The notes under the pieces were generated by a model. That model did not search any database, was not told the DNA's origin, and was given only the letters and a program-made list of their open reading frames with translations. 44,489 bases of DNA from Thermoleophilia bacterium (GTDB taxonomy: Bacteria; Actinomycetota; Thermoleophilia; Miltoncostaeales; Miltoncostaeaceae). Positions 22,300-31,937 of the stretch are shown one piece after another. Location of the stretch: assembly GCA_017882585.1 (NCBI GenBank), contig JADGPF010000023.1, positions 1 through 44,489 on the forward strand, written 5' to 3'. The position numbers were made by a program, and so were the translations under genes. Each line of letters opens with the position of its first letter. Within the stretch, counting starts at the first letter, position 1.

Positions 22300-23802
22300 T
22301 TGAGCGAGTCTGCGGTTGCAACGGCCGACGCCCCGTCGGCGGAACGCCATGTCAACCCCTGGTTCGTGCTGGTCATCGTCTGCATGGCGCAGTTCATGGT
22401 CGTGCTCGATTCGACGATCGTGAACGTCGCGCTGCCGGCCATTCAACGCAACCTGCACTTCACGGTCGACAACCTCCAGTGGGTGGTCAACGCGTACACG
22501 TTGGTGCTCGGCGGTTTCTTGCTGCTGGGCGGCCGCGCCGGCGACCTGTTCGGACGCAAGCGCCTGTTCATCCTCGGGGTGATGCTGTTCACCTTCGCAT
22601 CACTGATGAACGCCGTCGGAACCTCGGCCGGCATGCTGATCTTCTTCCGGGCGCTGCAGGGCTTCGGGGCGGCGTTCATCTCGCCGATCGCGCTGTCGAT
22701 CGTGACGACGACGTTCACCGACGGCCGCCAGCGGGCGAAGGCGCTCGCGGTATGGGCCGCGATCGCGGTCGGCGGCGCGTCGATCGGCCTGATCCTGGGC
22801 GGCGCGCTGACGGAGTATCTGTCCTGGCGCTGGAATTTCTTCATCAACATTCCCGTCGGCATCACGGTGGTGATCGTCGCCTGGCGGGTGCTGCCGGCGA
22901 TGGCGCCCGTGCACAAGCTGGGGTGGCGGGGGTTCGACCTGGCCGGCGCCGCGACGGCGACGGGAGGGCTGATGTCGATCGTCTACGGGATCGTCGGTGC
23001 CAACCAGTACGGCTGGTTTGCCGCGCGGACCGTTGGGTTCATCGCCGGCGGGATCGCGCTGCTGGTGGCGTTCCTGCTGATCGAATCCCATGTCGAGCAT
23101 CCGCTCGTGCGGCTGTCGATCTTCAAGACACGTACGCTGCGCGCCGCGGACACCACGATGCTCATCGTGGCGGGCGGGATGTTCTCGGTCTTCTTCTTTG
23201 CGTCCCTGTATGTGCAGGAAGTCCTGGGCTTCAGCCCGCTGCGGGCGGGCCTCAGCTTCCTGCCGTTGACGGCCGCGATCATCATCTCGGCCAACGTGTC
23301 CCAACGGGTGATCGGCCCGCTCGGGATCAAGACGACCGGCCTGATTGGAATGGTCGTTGCGGCGATTGGGCTCGGCCTGATGACCATGATCTCCGCGAAC
23401 GGCAGCTACCTCACCGAGGTGCTGCCGGGGCTTGTGGTCATGGGGTTCGGACTCGGTCTGACGTTCATGCCCCTCACGATGTTGGCGACGTACGGGTCGG
23501 ACGCGGAGGACGCCGGTCTGGCCTCGGGCCTGCTGAACGCGTCGCAGCAGGTCGGCGGTGCGCTGGGGCTGGCGGTCCTCTCGACGCTCGCCGCACAGCA
23601 GGTGACCTCGCACCTGTCCGGGCTGGGTCACCCACCGACGTCGTTCGAGCAGATGACTGCCGCCGTGAGCGGATATCGCGTCGCGTTCTTTGCCGCCGCC
23701 TGCATGATGATCGTGGGTGCGATCCTGTTGTCGGTGCTCATCACCTCGCGTGAGGCCCGGGTCGACGATGTCGCGGTCCCGGCGATGGGCATCGATGGCT
23801 GA
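22300..23802 (+). CDS. MFS transporter, DHA2 (EmrB/QacA-like) family
   Basis: A proton-driven exporter of about 500 residues with 14 membrane helices. Helix 1 has the DHA2 signature MVVLDSTIVNVALPAIQ. The loop after helix 2 has LLGGRAGDLFGRKRLF (motif A), and the LILGGALTEYLSWRWNFFIN segment (motif C with the WRW-x-F-x-I-N) follows. Probable role is efflux of toxic compounds, with substrate unknown. TTG 22300 follows GAGGTGA and is preferred; GTG 22294 in the same frame is an alternative. It overlaps the K+ channel gene by eight bases. Confidence 0.92.
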   Translation: MSESAVATADAPSAERHVNPWFVLVIVCMAQFMVVLDSTIVNVALPAIQRNLHFTVDNLQWVVNAYTLVLGGFLLLGGRAGDLFGRKRLFILGVMLFTFASLMNAVGTSAGMLIFFRALQGFGAAFISPIALSIVTTTFTDGRQRAKALAVWAAIAVGGASIGLILGGALTEYLSWRWNFFINIPVGITVVIVAWRVLPAMAPVHKLGWRGFDLAGAATATGGLMSIVYGIVGANQYGWFAARTVGFIAGGIALLVAFLLIESHVEHPLVRLSIFKTRTLRAADTTMLIVAGGMFSVFFFASLYVQEVLGFSPLRAGLSFLPLTAAIIISANVSQRVIGPLGIKTTGLIGMVVAAIGLGLMTMISANGSYLTEVLPGLVVMGFGLGLTFMPLTMLATYGSDAEDAGLASGLLNASQQVGGALGLAVLSTLAAQQVTSHLSGLGHPPTSFEQMTAAVSGYRVAFFAAACMMIVGAILLSVLITSREARVDDVAVPAMGIDG

Positions 23803-24250
23803 CGACCTCCTGCGCGGACGCCACCGGCCGGAGCGGTGGTTCGAGCGGTTCTCCGAGGAGCCGTTCAAGACCGCGTGGGTACTGCTGACGGTCGTGACGG
23901 CGTCGCTCACGATCGTCGCCGGTGTGCTGATCCGCCTGTCTGACCCGGAGCACATCCACAGCATCGGCGAAGGGCTGTGGTGGGCAGTCCAGACGGTCAC
24001 GACGGTCGGCTATGGCGATGTCGTACCGACCTCCGAGCTCGGCAGGGGCGTCGGCGTCGTGGTCATGATGACCGGCCTGGCGTTCATGACCGTGACCACG
24101 GCGGCCGTGACCAACCTGTTTATCGAGCAGGCCCGCCGGCGCCGGCGCATTGATCCGGACGCCAGTCCCGACCTCGCCGCGCTGCATGCGCGGATCGATG
24201 ATCTGGTCGGAGAAGTGCGTGCACTGCGCGAGGCGCAGGACCACAAGTAA
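23795..24250 (+). CDS. Two-TM potassium channel
   Basis: The 151-residue protein has an N-terminal helix, a pore loop with the selectivity filter TVGYGD in VQTVTTVGYGDVVP, and a second helix (GVGVVVMMTGLAFMTVTTAAV). It ends in a basic cytoplasmic stretch and a short coiled coil (LAALHARIDDLVGEVRALRE) that may promote tetramer assembly. No RCK/TrkA domain is attached. The start ATG overlaps the upstream exporter stop (ATGGCTGA), so the channel and exporter are translationally coupled, perhaps to balance membrane potential. Confidence 0.9.
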   Translation: MADDLLRGRHRPERWFERFSEEPFKTAWVLLTVVTASLTIVAGVLIRLSDPEHIHSIGEGLWWAVQTVTTVGYGDVVPTSELGRGVGVVVMMTGLAFMTVTTAAVTNLFIEQARRRRRIDPDASPDLAALHARIDDLVGEVRALREAQDHK

Positions 24251-24283
24251 CACGCGCGGCCCCGGCCGAGCGACGCGGCGGTC

Positions 24284-25867
24284 CTAGGACGTGATCGAAC
24301 GGCGGCGGAATCCGACCATCGCGACGATCAGCAGTGCGGCGGCCAGTAGCCCGAGCACCACCAGCGGCGTGGCGTCGACGCTCCCTCCCGGCAGATGAGG
24401 AACATGCGTGAACACCGACAGATCGAGTGCGAGCCGGGGCAACTTGAGCAGCGGACCGAAGAATCCGATCACAAACGTCGCCGCGATGATGGACCATCCG
24501 AGGACGCTGAGGCGCGGCATGATGCCAAACAGGGCCGCCGTCAGCGCGAGGATGAACCAGATGGCAGGAATCTGCGCGACCGACCCCCAGAAGACCGCCC
24601 CGATCGAGGTGGGCGCGCCGTCCAGGTTGGCCGTCACGCCCGCGCCGACACCGCCCACGATGACGACGATCGCCGACCCTGCGAGCGCGAACAGCAGGTG
24701 GCTGGCGAGCCAGCGGCCGCGGGTCAGCGGGGTTGACAACAACAGCTCGACGCGACCCTCGACCTCCTCGGCGCGGGCGGTCAAGAGCGCCTGGATGCCG
24801 TACACGGTCGCCACGATGCCCATCAGGTTGATGATCTCCGCCAGGTACAGATCGACGAAGTTGTGTCCAGAGCCCAGGAATCGCTGGCCAAGGTTGCTGT
24901 GGGCGATCACCGACGCGATCGACTGTGCGACCGATCCCACGAGCGCCCCATAGGCGGCGAGACCGATGGCCCAGCCGGCGAGTCGCGCGCGGTGGAGCCG
25001 CCATGCCAAACCGAATGCCCCCGACAAGGCCGGCCGCGCGTCGGCCGGCCCGTGGTGTGCGGCAATCAGCCCGCGGCCGAAGTCGCGGTGGGCGACGAGT
25101 GCCACGGCGACGCCGATCAGCACGATGGTCAACGCGAGCGACAGGCCGAGCGTCCACCAGCGGTTTTCACCGAATGCCGAGATCTTCTCCGTCCAGCCGA
25201 GTGGCGACACCCAGGCAATCCAATGAAAGGCGGATGCGTCTCCCCAGGCGCGCAGGAGGTAGGCGATGGCGATGACGGCGACCGAAAGACTGATCGCCGT
25301 GCGCCCGAAGCTGCCGACCTGCACGGCCACCGCGGCCACACCGGCGAACACGGCGCCGGCGAGCATCGCCGCGAGCCCGTACGCCACCGCCCCCACCGGG
25401 TATGCCCCCGAGGCGACGAGCCCGACGGCGATCGCCAGGCCCGTGGTGACGCACGCGATCATCGCGGTCGCGAGGCCCGCCGCGAGAAACGCGAACCGCC
25501 CCACGCAGCCGGCCGCCAGCAGTTCGGTGCGTCCGGTCTCCTCGTCGGTGCGGGTGTGCCGGACGACGGTGAGGATGCTCATAACGCCGACGAAGATCGC
25601 GCAGATGCCGATCGTGCGCCAGGCCGTGTAGCCCCCGGCATCGCCCAGATTCCGTGCCGGTCCGAGCAGCAGCGAAAATGAGGGATTCGACTGCAGGGTG
25701 ACCCCGAGCGAAATGCGGTCGGCGAGCGTCGGGTAGAGCGACGTGTAGGTCGCGTAGGTGACGACAGGGATGAAGGCGATCCCCAACACCCAGACGGTCA
25801 GGCGTACGCGATCGAGCCGGAGCGCATGGCGCACGAGGATCCAGAACCCGGCGAGGGGTTCGGTCAC
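24284..25867 (-). CDS. ABC transporter permease (COG3559 type, large exporter)
   Basis: The 527-residue protein has about twelve membrane helices in two halves. The first opens [20 protein letters not shown] followed by a periplasmic loop ([23 protein letters not shown]-like). The later half contains [23 protein letters not shown], the cytoplasmic motif of the antibiotic/polyketide exporter permease family. The GTG start overlaps the ATPase stop (GTGA), making the pair an obligate operon. Substrate unknown; drug or lipid export is likely. Confidence 0.88.
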   Translation of the reverse strand: MTEPLAGFWILVRHALRLDRVRLTVWVLGIAFIPVVTYATYTSLYPTLADRISLGVTLQSNPSFSLLLGPARNLGDAGGYTAWRTIGICAIFVGVMSILTVVRHTRTDEETGRTELLAAGCVGRFAFLAAGLATAMIACVTTGLAIAVGLVASGAYPVGAVAYGLAAMLAGAVFAGVAAVAVQVGSFGRTAISLSVAVIAIAYLLRAWGDASAFHWIAWVSPLGWTEKISAFGENRWWTLGLSLALTIVLIGVAVALVAHRDFGRGLIAAHHGPADARPALSGAFGLAWRLHRARLAGWAIGLAAYGALVGSVAQSIASVIAHSNLGQRFLGSGHNFVDLYLAEIINLMGIVATVYGIQALLTARAEEVEGRVELLLSTPLTRGRWLASHLLFALAGSAIVVIVGGVGAGVTANLDGAPTSIGAVFWGSVAQIPAIWFILALTAALFGIMPRLSVLGWSIIAATFVIGFFGPLLKLPRLALDLSVFTHVPHLPGGSVDATPLVVLGLLAAALLIVAMVGFRRRSITS

Positions 25868-26754
25868 GACGGCTCGTCCGCATACTCGCGCAGAAACAGA
25901 TCCTCGAGCGTCGGTGGCTGGGTGACCAGCGAGACGATCCCGCATGCGGTCAGGTGCGTCATGAACTCGGTGAGCACGGGCGTCTCGACATCGCAGCGGA
26001 CCCGGGAACCGTGGATCAGCGGTCCGTGGACACCGGGCCATCCCGCGAGGTCGTCCGGCATCCGCTCAAGCGTCGCCACGACCGTCGTCCGCGTGACACG
26101 GCGCAGCTCGTCGAGTGTGCCGCGCTGCACCACGCGTCCCTGGCGCAGGATGCTGACCCGGTCGCACAGGGCCTCGACCTCGGAGAGGATGTGGCTGGAC
26201 AACAGCACGGTGCGGCCGGCGGCCTTGGCCTCCTCGATGCAGCGCTGGAACACGGACTCCATCAGCGGGTCGAGGCCGGAGGTCGGCTCGTCGAGGATGA
26301 GCAACTCCACATCGGACGCGAGCGCGGCCACGAGCGCGACCTTTTGCCGATTGCCCTTGGAGTAGCTGCGGCCGGTCTTGGTCGGGTCCAGCTCGAACCG
26401 CGCGAGCAGTTCCGCCTTGCGGGCCGGGTCGAAACCCCCGCGCAGGCGGCCCAGCAGATCGATTGCCTCACCCCCGCTCAGCTGCGGCCACAGCGTGACC
26501 TCGCCGGGCACGTACGCCAGCCGCCGGTGCAAGGCGACGGTGTCGCGCCAGGGGTCGCCTCCAAGCAGGACGACCTCGCCCGCGTCGGCGTGCAGGAGCC
26601 CCAGCAGGATCCGGATCGTGGTGGACTTGCCCGAGCCGTTGGGTCCGACGAACCCGTGGACCTCCCCGGTGGCGACCTCGAGATCCAACCCGTCGAGGGC
26701 AAGCGTCTTGCCGAAGGTCTTTCGGAGTCCGTGAATCGTGATGGCGCTGTCCAG
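25864..26754 (-). CDS. ABC transporter ATP-binding protein, probable CTG start
   Basis: The ATPase has Walker [11 protein letters not shown]-loop-adjacent [17 protein letters not shown], a [15 protein letters not shown] signature, Walker [14 protein letters not shown] and the H-loop LLSSH. The C-terminal extension ([13 protein letters not shown]) resembles antibiotic-exporter ATPases. All homologues begin with a beta strand such as [21 protein letters not shown], and this is encoded in frame upstream of the first TTG (26688). No ATG, GTG or TTG precedes it before a stop, but CTG 26754 has GGGAGG six bases upstream. I therefore take a CTG start; 26688 is the conservative alternative. Confidence 0.85.
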   Translation of the reverse strand: MDSAITIHGLRKTFGKTLALDGLDLEVATGEVHGFVGPNGSGKSTTIRILLGLLHADAGEVVLLGGDPWRDTVALHRRLAYVPGEVTLWPQLSGGEAIDLLGRLRGGFDPARKAELLARFELDPTKTGRSYSKGNRQKVALVAALASDVELLILDEPTSGLDPLMESVFQRCIEEAKAAGRTVLLSSHILSEVEALCDRVSILRQGRVVQRGTLDELRRVTRTTVVATLERMPDDLAGWPGVHGPLIHGSRVRCDVETPVLTEFMTHLTACGIVSLVTQPPTLEDLFLREYADEPS

Positions 26755-26859
26755 GGAGCCCTCCCGGCCGACTCGTCAAGTGCACCCATCACCATATGGG
26801 CGCGCACCGGACGTTCACGCGATCCGCGTCGCCGGGGAGCGACGGGGTAGCATCCCGGC

Positions 26860-28680
26860 ATGCCGGACGGCCCGTCGATTTGTCTGAACATGATCGTGCG
26901 CAACGAGGCGCACATCGTGCACGAGGTGCTGGATGCCGTCGCGCCGTACATCTCCTACTGGGTGATCGTCGACACGGGTTCCGACGACGGGACTCAAGAC
27001 ATCATTCGCGCCCGCATGCATACCCTCGGGATCCCCGGTGAGCTGCACGAACGTGAGTGGCACAACTTCGGTCACAATCGCAGCGAGGCGCTGAACCTTG
27101 CCCGCGGGCACGGCGACTACATTTGGGTCATGGACGCCGACGACATGATCGTCGGAACGCTCGAGTTCAGGGGGCTGACCGCCGACTGCTACTTGCTGCG
27201 CTACGGGTCCGGGTTCAGCTACTGGCGGCGCCAGCTGTTTCGCGACGGCGTGCGCTGGAGGTACGAGGGCGTCGTCCACGAGTGCGCGGTCTGTGACGAC
27301 CCGACAACCGACGCGCGCCTCGAAGGCGACTATTACATCGACTCCCGGCGCCTGGGCGGCCGCAATCTCGACCCCAAAAAATATGAGCGCGATCGCGATC
27401 TGCTGCTGGCCGAGGTGACGCGCAATCCCGACGACGCACGCTCGGTCTTCTATCTGGCCCAGAGTTACTTCGACGCGGGCGACCCCGCCAATGCGCTGGC
27501 CTGGTACCGCACGCGGGCCGAGATGGGCGGTTGGGACGAGGAGGTCTACTACGCGCTGTTTCGGTGCGGCGACTGCATGGTCCTGCTCGATGCGCCGTGG
27601 TCTGAGATCCAGGACGCCTACCTGCGCGCCTGGGAGGCGCGCCCGGTCCGGGCGGAACCGCTGCATGCGCTGGCGCGCCAGTTCCGCATCGGCGGTCGCT
27701 TCCAGCTCGGGTACCTGTTTGCTGAGCGGTCGGCAAGCATCGCGCTCCCCGAGGGCGATGCGCTGTTCGTCGGTGCCGATGTCTACGCGTGGCGCGCGCT
27801 CGACGAACAGGCGATCTGTGCCTACTGGATCGGCAAGCACATGGAGAGCTTCGCGCTGTGCCGCGTCTTGCTGGCGAGCCCGGATCTGCCCGACGACGAG
27901 CGTGACCGCGTGGCCGAGAACCGCGACTTCGCGGTGCCGGCCCTGCTTGAGGCGGCATCGTCGTACCCCGACATGCTCGCGAGGACGCTCGTTGCCCGCC
28001 GTGGACGCCAGTTCGACGATGACGCGCTCCCCGTCGGAGAGGCGCCGCTGGTGAAGGTTGATACGTCGACCAGTCCCACCGGGGACCCCGGGGTCGAGGT
28101 CACCCTGACCATCGAGGCGGACCCCGACCCCGACAGTCTCGCCCGCTCGATCAATTCCTTCTTGCGCTGCTGCGTTGACGTTCCCCGGGTCGGCCGGTTC
28201 GTCCTGATCGACACCGGCATGTCGGCGGACGCCAAAGCGTGGCTCGCCGAGCGCTATCCGTTCATCGAGGTGGTGTCCAGCGCGAGCGGGCCGAGCGACC
28301 TACGTGCGGCGGCCCGCGCGCTTGTGGGCGGTGCCTACTGGGTACATCTTCCGGCCGGGTGGCAGTTCTTCGCGCCCGAGCGGTACATCGGACGCGCCCT
28401 GGAGATCTTTGAGCAAGTGCCCGACGTGGCCCAAATCGGCATAAACGTCAACGACACGGGCCGTCTGGAAGGCCGGGTGCCCGCGCCGCAGGACGTCTTG
28501 CGGACGGCACACGGAAGTCGCTACGTGCTCGCGCCGGGATCGGCGCCGGTGCGCGGACCGGCGATCTTCTGCACCGATCGGCTCGACGGCACGGCGCTGT
28601 CGTCGCCGCTTCGGACCGCCACGTTCGACGAGGTGCTGTGCATCGCAGCGTCGGTCCGGTCGTCGACGGGTGACCCGTAG
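26860..28680 (+). CDS. Two-domain GT2-type glycosyltransferase with TPR-like middle
   Basis: The 606-residue protein begins with a GT2 domain (ICLNMIVRNEAHIVHEVLDA, VDTGSDDGT, and the DXD-like YIWVMDADD). It resembles SunS-like or TPR glycosyltransferases. A helical region (residues about 185-350; SVFYLAQSYFDAGDPANALAWY) is TPR-like. The C-terminal third has a second degenerate GT-A-like fold (VTLTIEADPDPDSLARSINSF, RFVLIDTG, LPAGWQFFAPERYI) without an obvious DXD. It may modify a protein or a lipid-linked glycan. The ATG at 26860 has a weak ribosome binding site; it is divergent from the ABC pair. Confidence 0.85.
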   Translation: MPDGPSICLNMIVRNEAHIVHEVLDAVAPYISYWVIVDTGSDDGTQDIIRARMHTLGIPGELHEREWHNFGHNRSEALNLARGHGDYIWVMDADDMIVGTLEFRGLTADCYLLRYGSGFSYWRRQLFRDGVRWRYEGVVHECAVCDDPTTDARLEGDYYIDSRRLGGRNLDPKKYERDRDLLLAEVTRNPDDARSVFYLAQSYFDAGDPANALAWYRTRAEMGGWDEEVYYALFRCGDCMVLLDAPWSEIQDAYLRAWEARPVRAEPLHALARQFRIGGRFQLGYLFAERSASIALPEGDALFVGADVYAWRALDEQAICAYWIGKHMESFALCRVLLASPDLPDDERDRVAENRDFAVPALLEAASSYPDMLARTLVARRGRQFDDDALPVGEAPLVKVDTSTSPTGDPGVEVTLTIEADPDPDSLARSINSFLRCCVDVPRVGRFVLIDTGMSADAKAWLAERYPFIEVVSSASGPSDLRAAARALVGGAYWVHLPAGWQFFAPERYIGRALEIFEQVPDVAQIGINVNDTGRLEGRVPAPQDVLRTAHGSRYVLAPGSAPVRGPAIFCTDRLDGTALSSPLRTATFDEVLCIAASVRSSTGDP

Positions 28681-29000
28681 GACCGGCGCCGGCCGACGGA
28701 ATTCACGCCGATCGCGAGGCCACTTACGGGCGTCGGCGGCCCGGCCTTACGGCCGGTGCGCAGTCCTTTAGGAAACCGCACCGCCGGCCGATACTGAATC
28801 CACTCGACCCCCGGGCGCAGGCAGGCCCGGGGGTCGTTGACGTTCCGGGCCGCGGGCGGCCCCGTCCTGTCGCCCGCATCGCGCGCGAGGCACGAGCCGC
28901 CGCGCGGCCGCGACGCCGATGGCGGACCCGGATTGACGGACGTCGCCGCTCGGCGTCAAGATCGGCGCACGGACCGGGCGTTCGCCGACGGACCATTTCG
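28681..29000. other. Intergenic region with two stem-loops
   Basis: No gene is supported. It contains CCGGCC-TTAC-GGCCGG at 28741-28756 and a long GC-rich hairpin at 28805-28836, so the rightward glycosyltransferase transcript probably ends here. The remainder is the probable leader of the UBP zinc-finger gene. Confidence 0.5.
28805..28836 (+). terminator. GC-rich hairpin terminator after the two-domain glycosyltransferase
   Basis: CGACCCCCGGGC and GCCCGGGGGTCG pair perfectly over 12 bases around an eight-base loop, followed by TTGACGTTCC, which is only mildly T-rich. Confidence 0.6.
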
Positions 29001-29013
29001 GGGAGGAGCCCCC

Positions 29014-29292
29014 ACGGCCGAAACCTGTACGCACTTGGATACGATCCACCATCGCGAGGACGGAACGGGCGTCGCGGGGTGTCCGGCCTGCATCGCCCTC
29101 GGCTCCCAATGGGTGCACCTGCGGCGCTGTACCGAATGCGGTGTGATCGGGTGCTGCGACAACAGCCCGAACCGACACGCCACTGCGCACTTCCACGCGA
29201 CCGGGCACCCAATCATTCGCTCGGTGGAGCCGGGCGAAGACTGGTACTGGTGTTACGTCGACGAAGTCGTGTTCGAGCTCAGCGTTGACTGA
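29014..29292 (+). CDS. UBP-type zinc finger protein, probable ACG start
   Basis: The protein is a single UBP-type zinc finger: CTHL, CPACIALGSQWVHLRRC, CTECGVIGCCDNSPN and HATAHFHATGHPIIRS with conserved Cys/His ligands, then EPGEDWYWCYVDE. Homologues are about 85-100 residues and start M-x-E-x-C-x-H-L. The frame reads ACG GCC GAA ACC TGT ACG CAC, where ACG (29014) takes the place of the Met codon and lies five bases after GGGGAGGAG. No ATG or GTG is in frame nearby; the TTG at 28933 would add 27 Arg-rich residues without a ribosome binding site. In other bacteria such fingers are stand-alone and of unknown role. Confidence 0.8.
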   Translation, partial: TAETCTHLDTIHHREDGTGVAGCPACIALGSQWVHLRRCTECGVIGCCDNSPNRHATAHFHATGHPIIRSVEPGEDWYWCYVDEVVFELSVD

Positions 29293-29305
29293 ACCGTCCG
29301 GCTGC

Positions 29306-30232
29306 TCAGGCGACCGGCGGCGGCGAACCCTCGGCGCTCGCTCCGAGCGCCGCATCCCAGTGGCACGACGTGCAGGTGTGGCGGAAGACCGACAGCGCAA
29401 ACTCCATGACCGTTCCGGCAGGGTCGCGCGCGGCGCAGGCGTCGTGCCAGTCGAGCACATACTCGCCCAGGGCTTTATCCCACCGCGCTGCCGCCGGCGC
29501 GGGCGTGGTCGGCTCCCAGCCTTCGGGAAGCGGATACGCGTAGGCATAGAAGGCCGGCCGGTCATACCGGGCGTCGCCCGGCCACCAACCGATCGCGATC
29601 TCCTGGGCCGTCATCGCATTGCGCATGATGAAGTCGTCGGACGGCGGGTCGGCGGGTTCGCCGGAGAATAGGCTCACGGCCAGGTCGAACGAACCCCACC
29701 AGGCGTTGACCGGTGTCGAGCGGCCGCGATACGGCGCGCGAAAGCGCGCGAGGACGAGGGCGGCCTGCGTGGCCGCCGCGAAGTATGCCGACACCTGACC
29801 TGCGTCGTAGGTCGCATGCTCGTCGTCAGCGTCAAGCGGCACGGTCCAGGGCACCTCTTGCGGGGTCGTGTTGATGATGACATCACTGCCCGCGAGCGTT
29901 CGCACGGCCTCGAGGACCGCACGTGTGACGTCGCCGACCGGACGATGGGGGGTCAGCGACACCTGACGGACACGACCGTCGCTGTGCTCGACGACCGATT
30001 CGTGGGTGTGCAGGTCCAGGGCCGCAACGATGGCGCCGGAGCCGTCCGGGGCGGTCAGGAGCGGGGTCTCCCAGCCGCGTGCGGTCAACCGCAGCGCGGC
30101 ATGTTGCAGCTGCGGCTCCGGCGGCGCGAGCGCGGCCGCGAGTTTCCCGAGCACTTGCGTATGAGCGTGCAGCGTGTCGCAGGTGGCTTGCCAGGCGCTG
30201 AAGTTTGGCAGGGGTAACCAGGCGGAGGTCAT
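29306..30232 (-). CDS. DUF5996 family protein
   Basis: The 308-residue soluble protein begins TSAWLPLPNFSAWQATCDTLH and contains LRLTARGWETPLL, the PVNAWWGSFDLAVSLFSG core and GWWPGDARYDRPAFYAYAYP, all typical of DUF5996, whose function is unknown. Charged residues around E-V-P-W and the Trp-rich motif could form a substrate pocket. A CxxCxW segment (TCTSCHWDAAL) near the end could bind metal. ATG 30232 follows GGAGG-free sequence but matches family starts. It is leftward, convergent with the UBP gene. Confidence 0.85.
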   Translation of the reverse strand: MTSAWLPLPNFSAWQATCDTLHAHTQVLGKLAAALAPPEPQLQHAALRLTARGWETPLLTAPDGSGAIVAALDLHTHESVVEHSDGRVRQVSLTPHRPVGDVTRAVLEAVRTLAGSDVIINTTPQEVPWTVPLDADDEHATYDAGQVSAYFAAATQAALVLARFRAPYRGRSTPVNAWWGSFDLAVSLFSGEPADPPSDDFIMRNAMTAQEIAIGWWPGDARYDRPAFYAYAYPLPEGWEPTTPAPAAARWDKALGEYVLDWHDACAARDPAGTVMEFALSVFRHTCTSCHWDAALGASAEGSPPPVA

Positions 30233-30362
30233 AGGCCATGCTAGACCGCAACGCCCGGGCGCCTCAATGGCATCGGCGTAACGGCAACGCACCCGGTGAG
30301 CGAGCCGGCCGGCCGGGGCGCCGCCGTGCGACGCTGCGTGCTCGGTGCGTCGGCGGGGTGGT

Positions 30363-31937
30363 TCAGCGAGCCCCAGGCGCCCCTTCAGACAGGTATGCCA
30401 GCAGTGCCTGATCGGTGAGCAGTTCGATCGGCGAGCGATCGTCGGTGAGCGGCGTGCCGCCCGCCGGCACGGCGACCAGGCCGGCCGCGAGTTGCCGGGC
30501 GGGCCCCCCGGCGAGACCCGCTGCGTGCGTGAGCGCGCGCTGAGCGGCCCGCGTCGCGGTCGGGTCCGCGAACCCCAGCACGATCGAATTGAACGTCGTG
30601 TAGCGATCGGTCATCACGGTCGGGAACACCGCGTGCATGGTCGTGGCGATCCGGCCGACCAGCGCGGTCTGATCCGGCGGCGTGCCGACGTTGACCGCCA
30701 CGACGCCGCCGGGCGTGAGATGGCGGGCCACGAGCGCGAAGAACTCACGTGTGGCCAGGTAGAAGGGGATGTACGGCTGGGCATACGCGTCGACGACGAT
30801 CACGTCGTAGCGCGGTCTGCTGCCTTCGAGCCAGAAGCGCGCATCCGCGGTGAAGACGTGCAGGCGCGGATTCGCCATGTCGAGGTAGTGCCGCCCCGCG
30901 GTGGTCACCAGTGGATCGATCTCGACGCCGTCGATGGTGACGTTGGGCCAGATGTGGCCATAGAGGGTCGCAACCGTGCCACCGGCGTTGCCGAGCACAA
31001 GTGCGCGGCCGTGGGACCCGCCCGCCAGAGCGGGCACGGCGGTGAACGCATCCCAGTAGTTGTCGGTGAGGATGCCCCGCGCCGGCAGCAGGGAGTGTGC
31101 GGCCCAGCCTTCGTTGAGATGCAGGACGCGGTCGCCGTTGGACTCCTGGACCACCTGCACGAACTGGTACGTCGACTCGCCCTCGAACAGGATGCGCTCA
31201 CCCGGACCGGCCGGCTTGATGGCTCCCAGCGGGAGCGCGATCAGCCCGATGAGCGCGAGCGGGACCCAGACGAGCCGACGGTCGAGCGCCGGGATCGCCG
31301 TCACGGCCAGCAGCGCCGCAGTGCACAGCAACGTCCGGCGGGTGCCGATGAGAGGGATCAGGACGAGGACCGGCAGGAAGGTGCCGATGATGGCGCCGAC
31401 CGTCGAGAGTGCGTAGAGCCGCCCCGCGACCGATCCGGAGCGCCCGATGGTCTCGACGCTCAGCCGAATCGACCACGGCGCGACCGCTCCGAGGGCCGTC
31501 ACCGGGATGATGAACATCGCCAGGGCGCCAAAGAAGCTCGCGATGAACGCACCGGCGGACACATTGGCGAACGCGTTTGCGGATGCCAGGAACAACGGGC
31601 GCGCGGCGAACGGAATCACGGCGAGCGCGAGCGCGGCGACAAGGACGACGGTGGCGAGGGCGCGGTGGGTCGGATATCGGTCCGCAAGCTTGCCGCCGAG
31701 CCAGTAGCCCACCGCCAGCGAGACCAGGATGAGGCCGATGACGTTGGACCACACCAGGTCCGACGCACCAAAGTACGGCGCAAGCAGCCGGGCTCCCGTC
31801 ATCTCGGTCGACAGTGATGCCGCCCCGGCGACCAGCACCAGGGTCGCCAGCCACCAGCGCGCACGCCCGGAGCTGTCGGAGCGCCCCGAGGTGGTGCGCG
31901 CCGGCCGAGGGTCCTTGCGGGCGTTCAAGGCGCTCAT
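30363..31937 (-). CDS. Membrane-anchored spermidine synthase-like protein (fused MFS-type/SpeE)
   Basis: The 524-residue protein has about seven N-terminal membrane helices (LATLVLVAGAASLSTEMTGA then RLLAPYFGASDLVW, as in fused MFS/spermidine synthases). These are followed by a methyltransferase-fold domain with ALVLGNAGGTVATL (SAM-loop position), VEIDPLV, and YDVIVVDAYAQPYIPFYLAT (the catalytic-loop D-A-x-x). The polyamine-binding residues are not all recognisable, so it may be a relative of unknown substrate. Start ATG 31937 or GTG 31943 (after GGCGGA). Long upstream frame shows no homology. Confidence 0.85.
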   Translation of the reverse strand: MSALNARKDPRPARTTSGRSDSSGRARWWLATLVLVAGAASLSTEMTGARLLAPYFGASDLVWSNVIGLILVSLAVGYWLGGKLADRYPTHRALATVVLVAALALAVIPFAARPLFLASANAFANVSAGAFIASFFGALAMFIIPVTALGAVAPWSIRLSVETIGRSGSVAGRLYALSTVGAIIGTFLPVLVLIPLIGTRRTLLCTAALLAVTAIPALDRRLVWVPLALIGLIALPLGAIKPAGPGERILFEGESTYQFVQVVQESNGDRVLHLNEGWAAHSLLPARGILTDNYWDAFTAVPALAGGSHGRALVLGNAGGTVATLYGHIWPNVTIDGVEIDPLVTTAGRHYLDMANPRLHVFTADARFWLEGSRPRYDVIVVDAYAQPYIPFYLATREFFALVARHLTPGGVVAVNVGTPPDQTALVGRIATTMHAVFPTVMTDRYTTFNSIVLGFADPTATRAAQRALTHAAGLAGGPARQLAAGLVAVPAGGTPLTDDRSPIELLTDQALLAYLSEGAPGAR

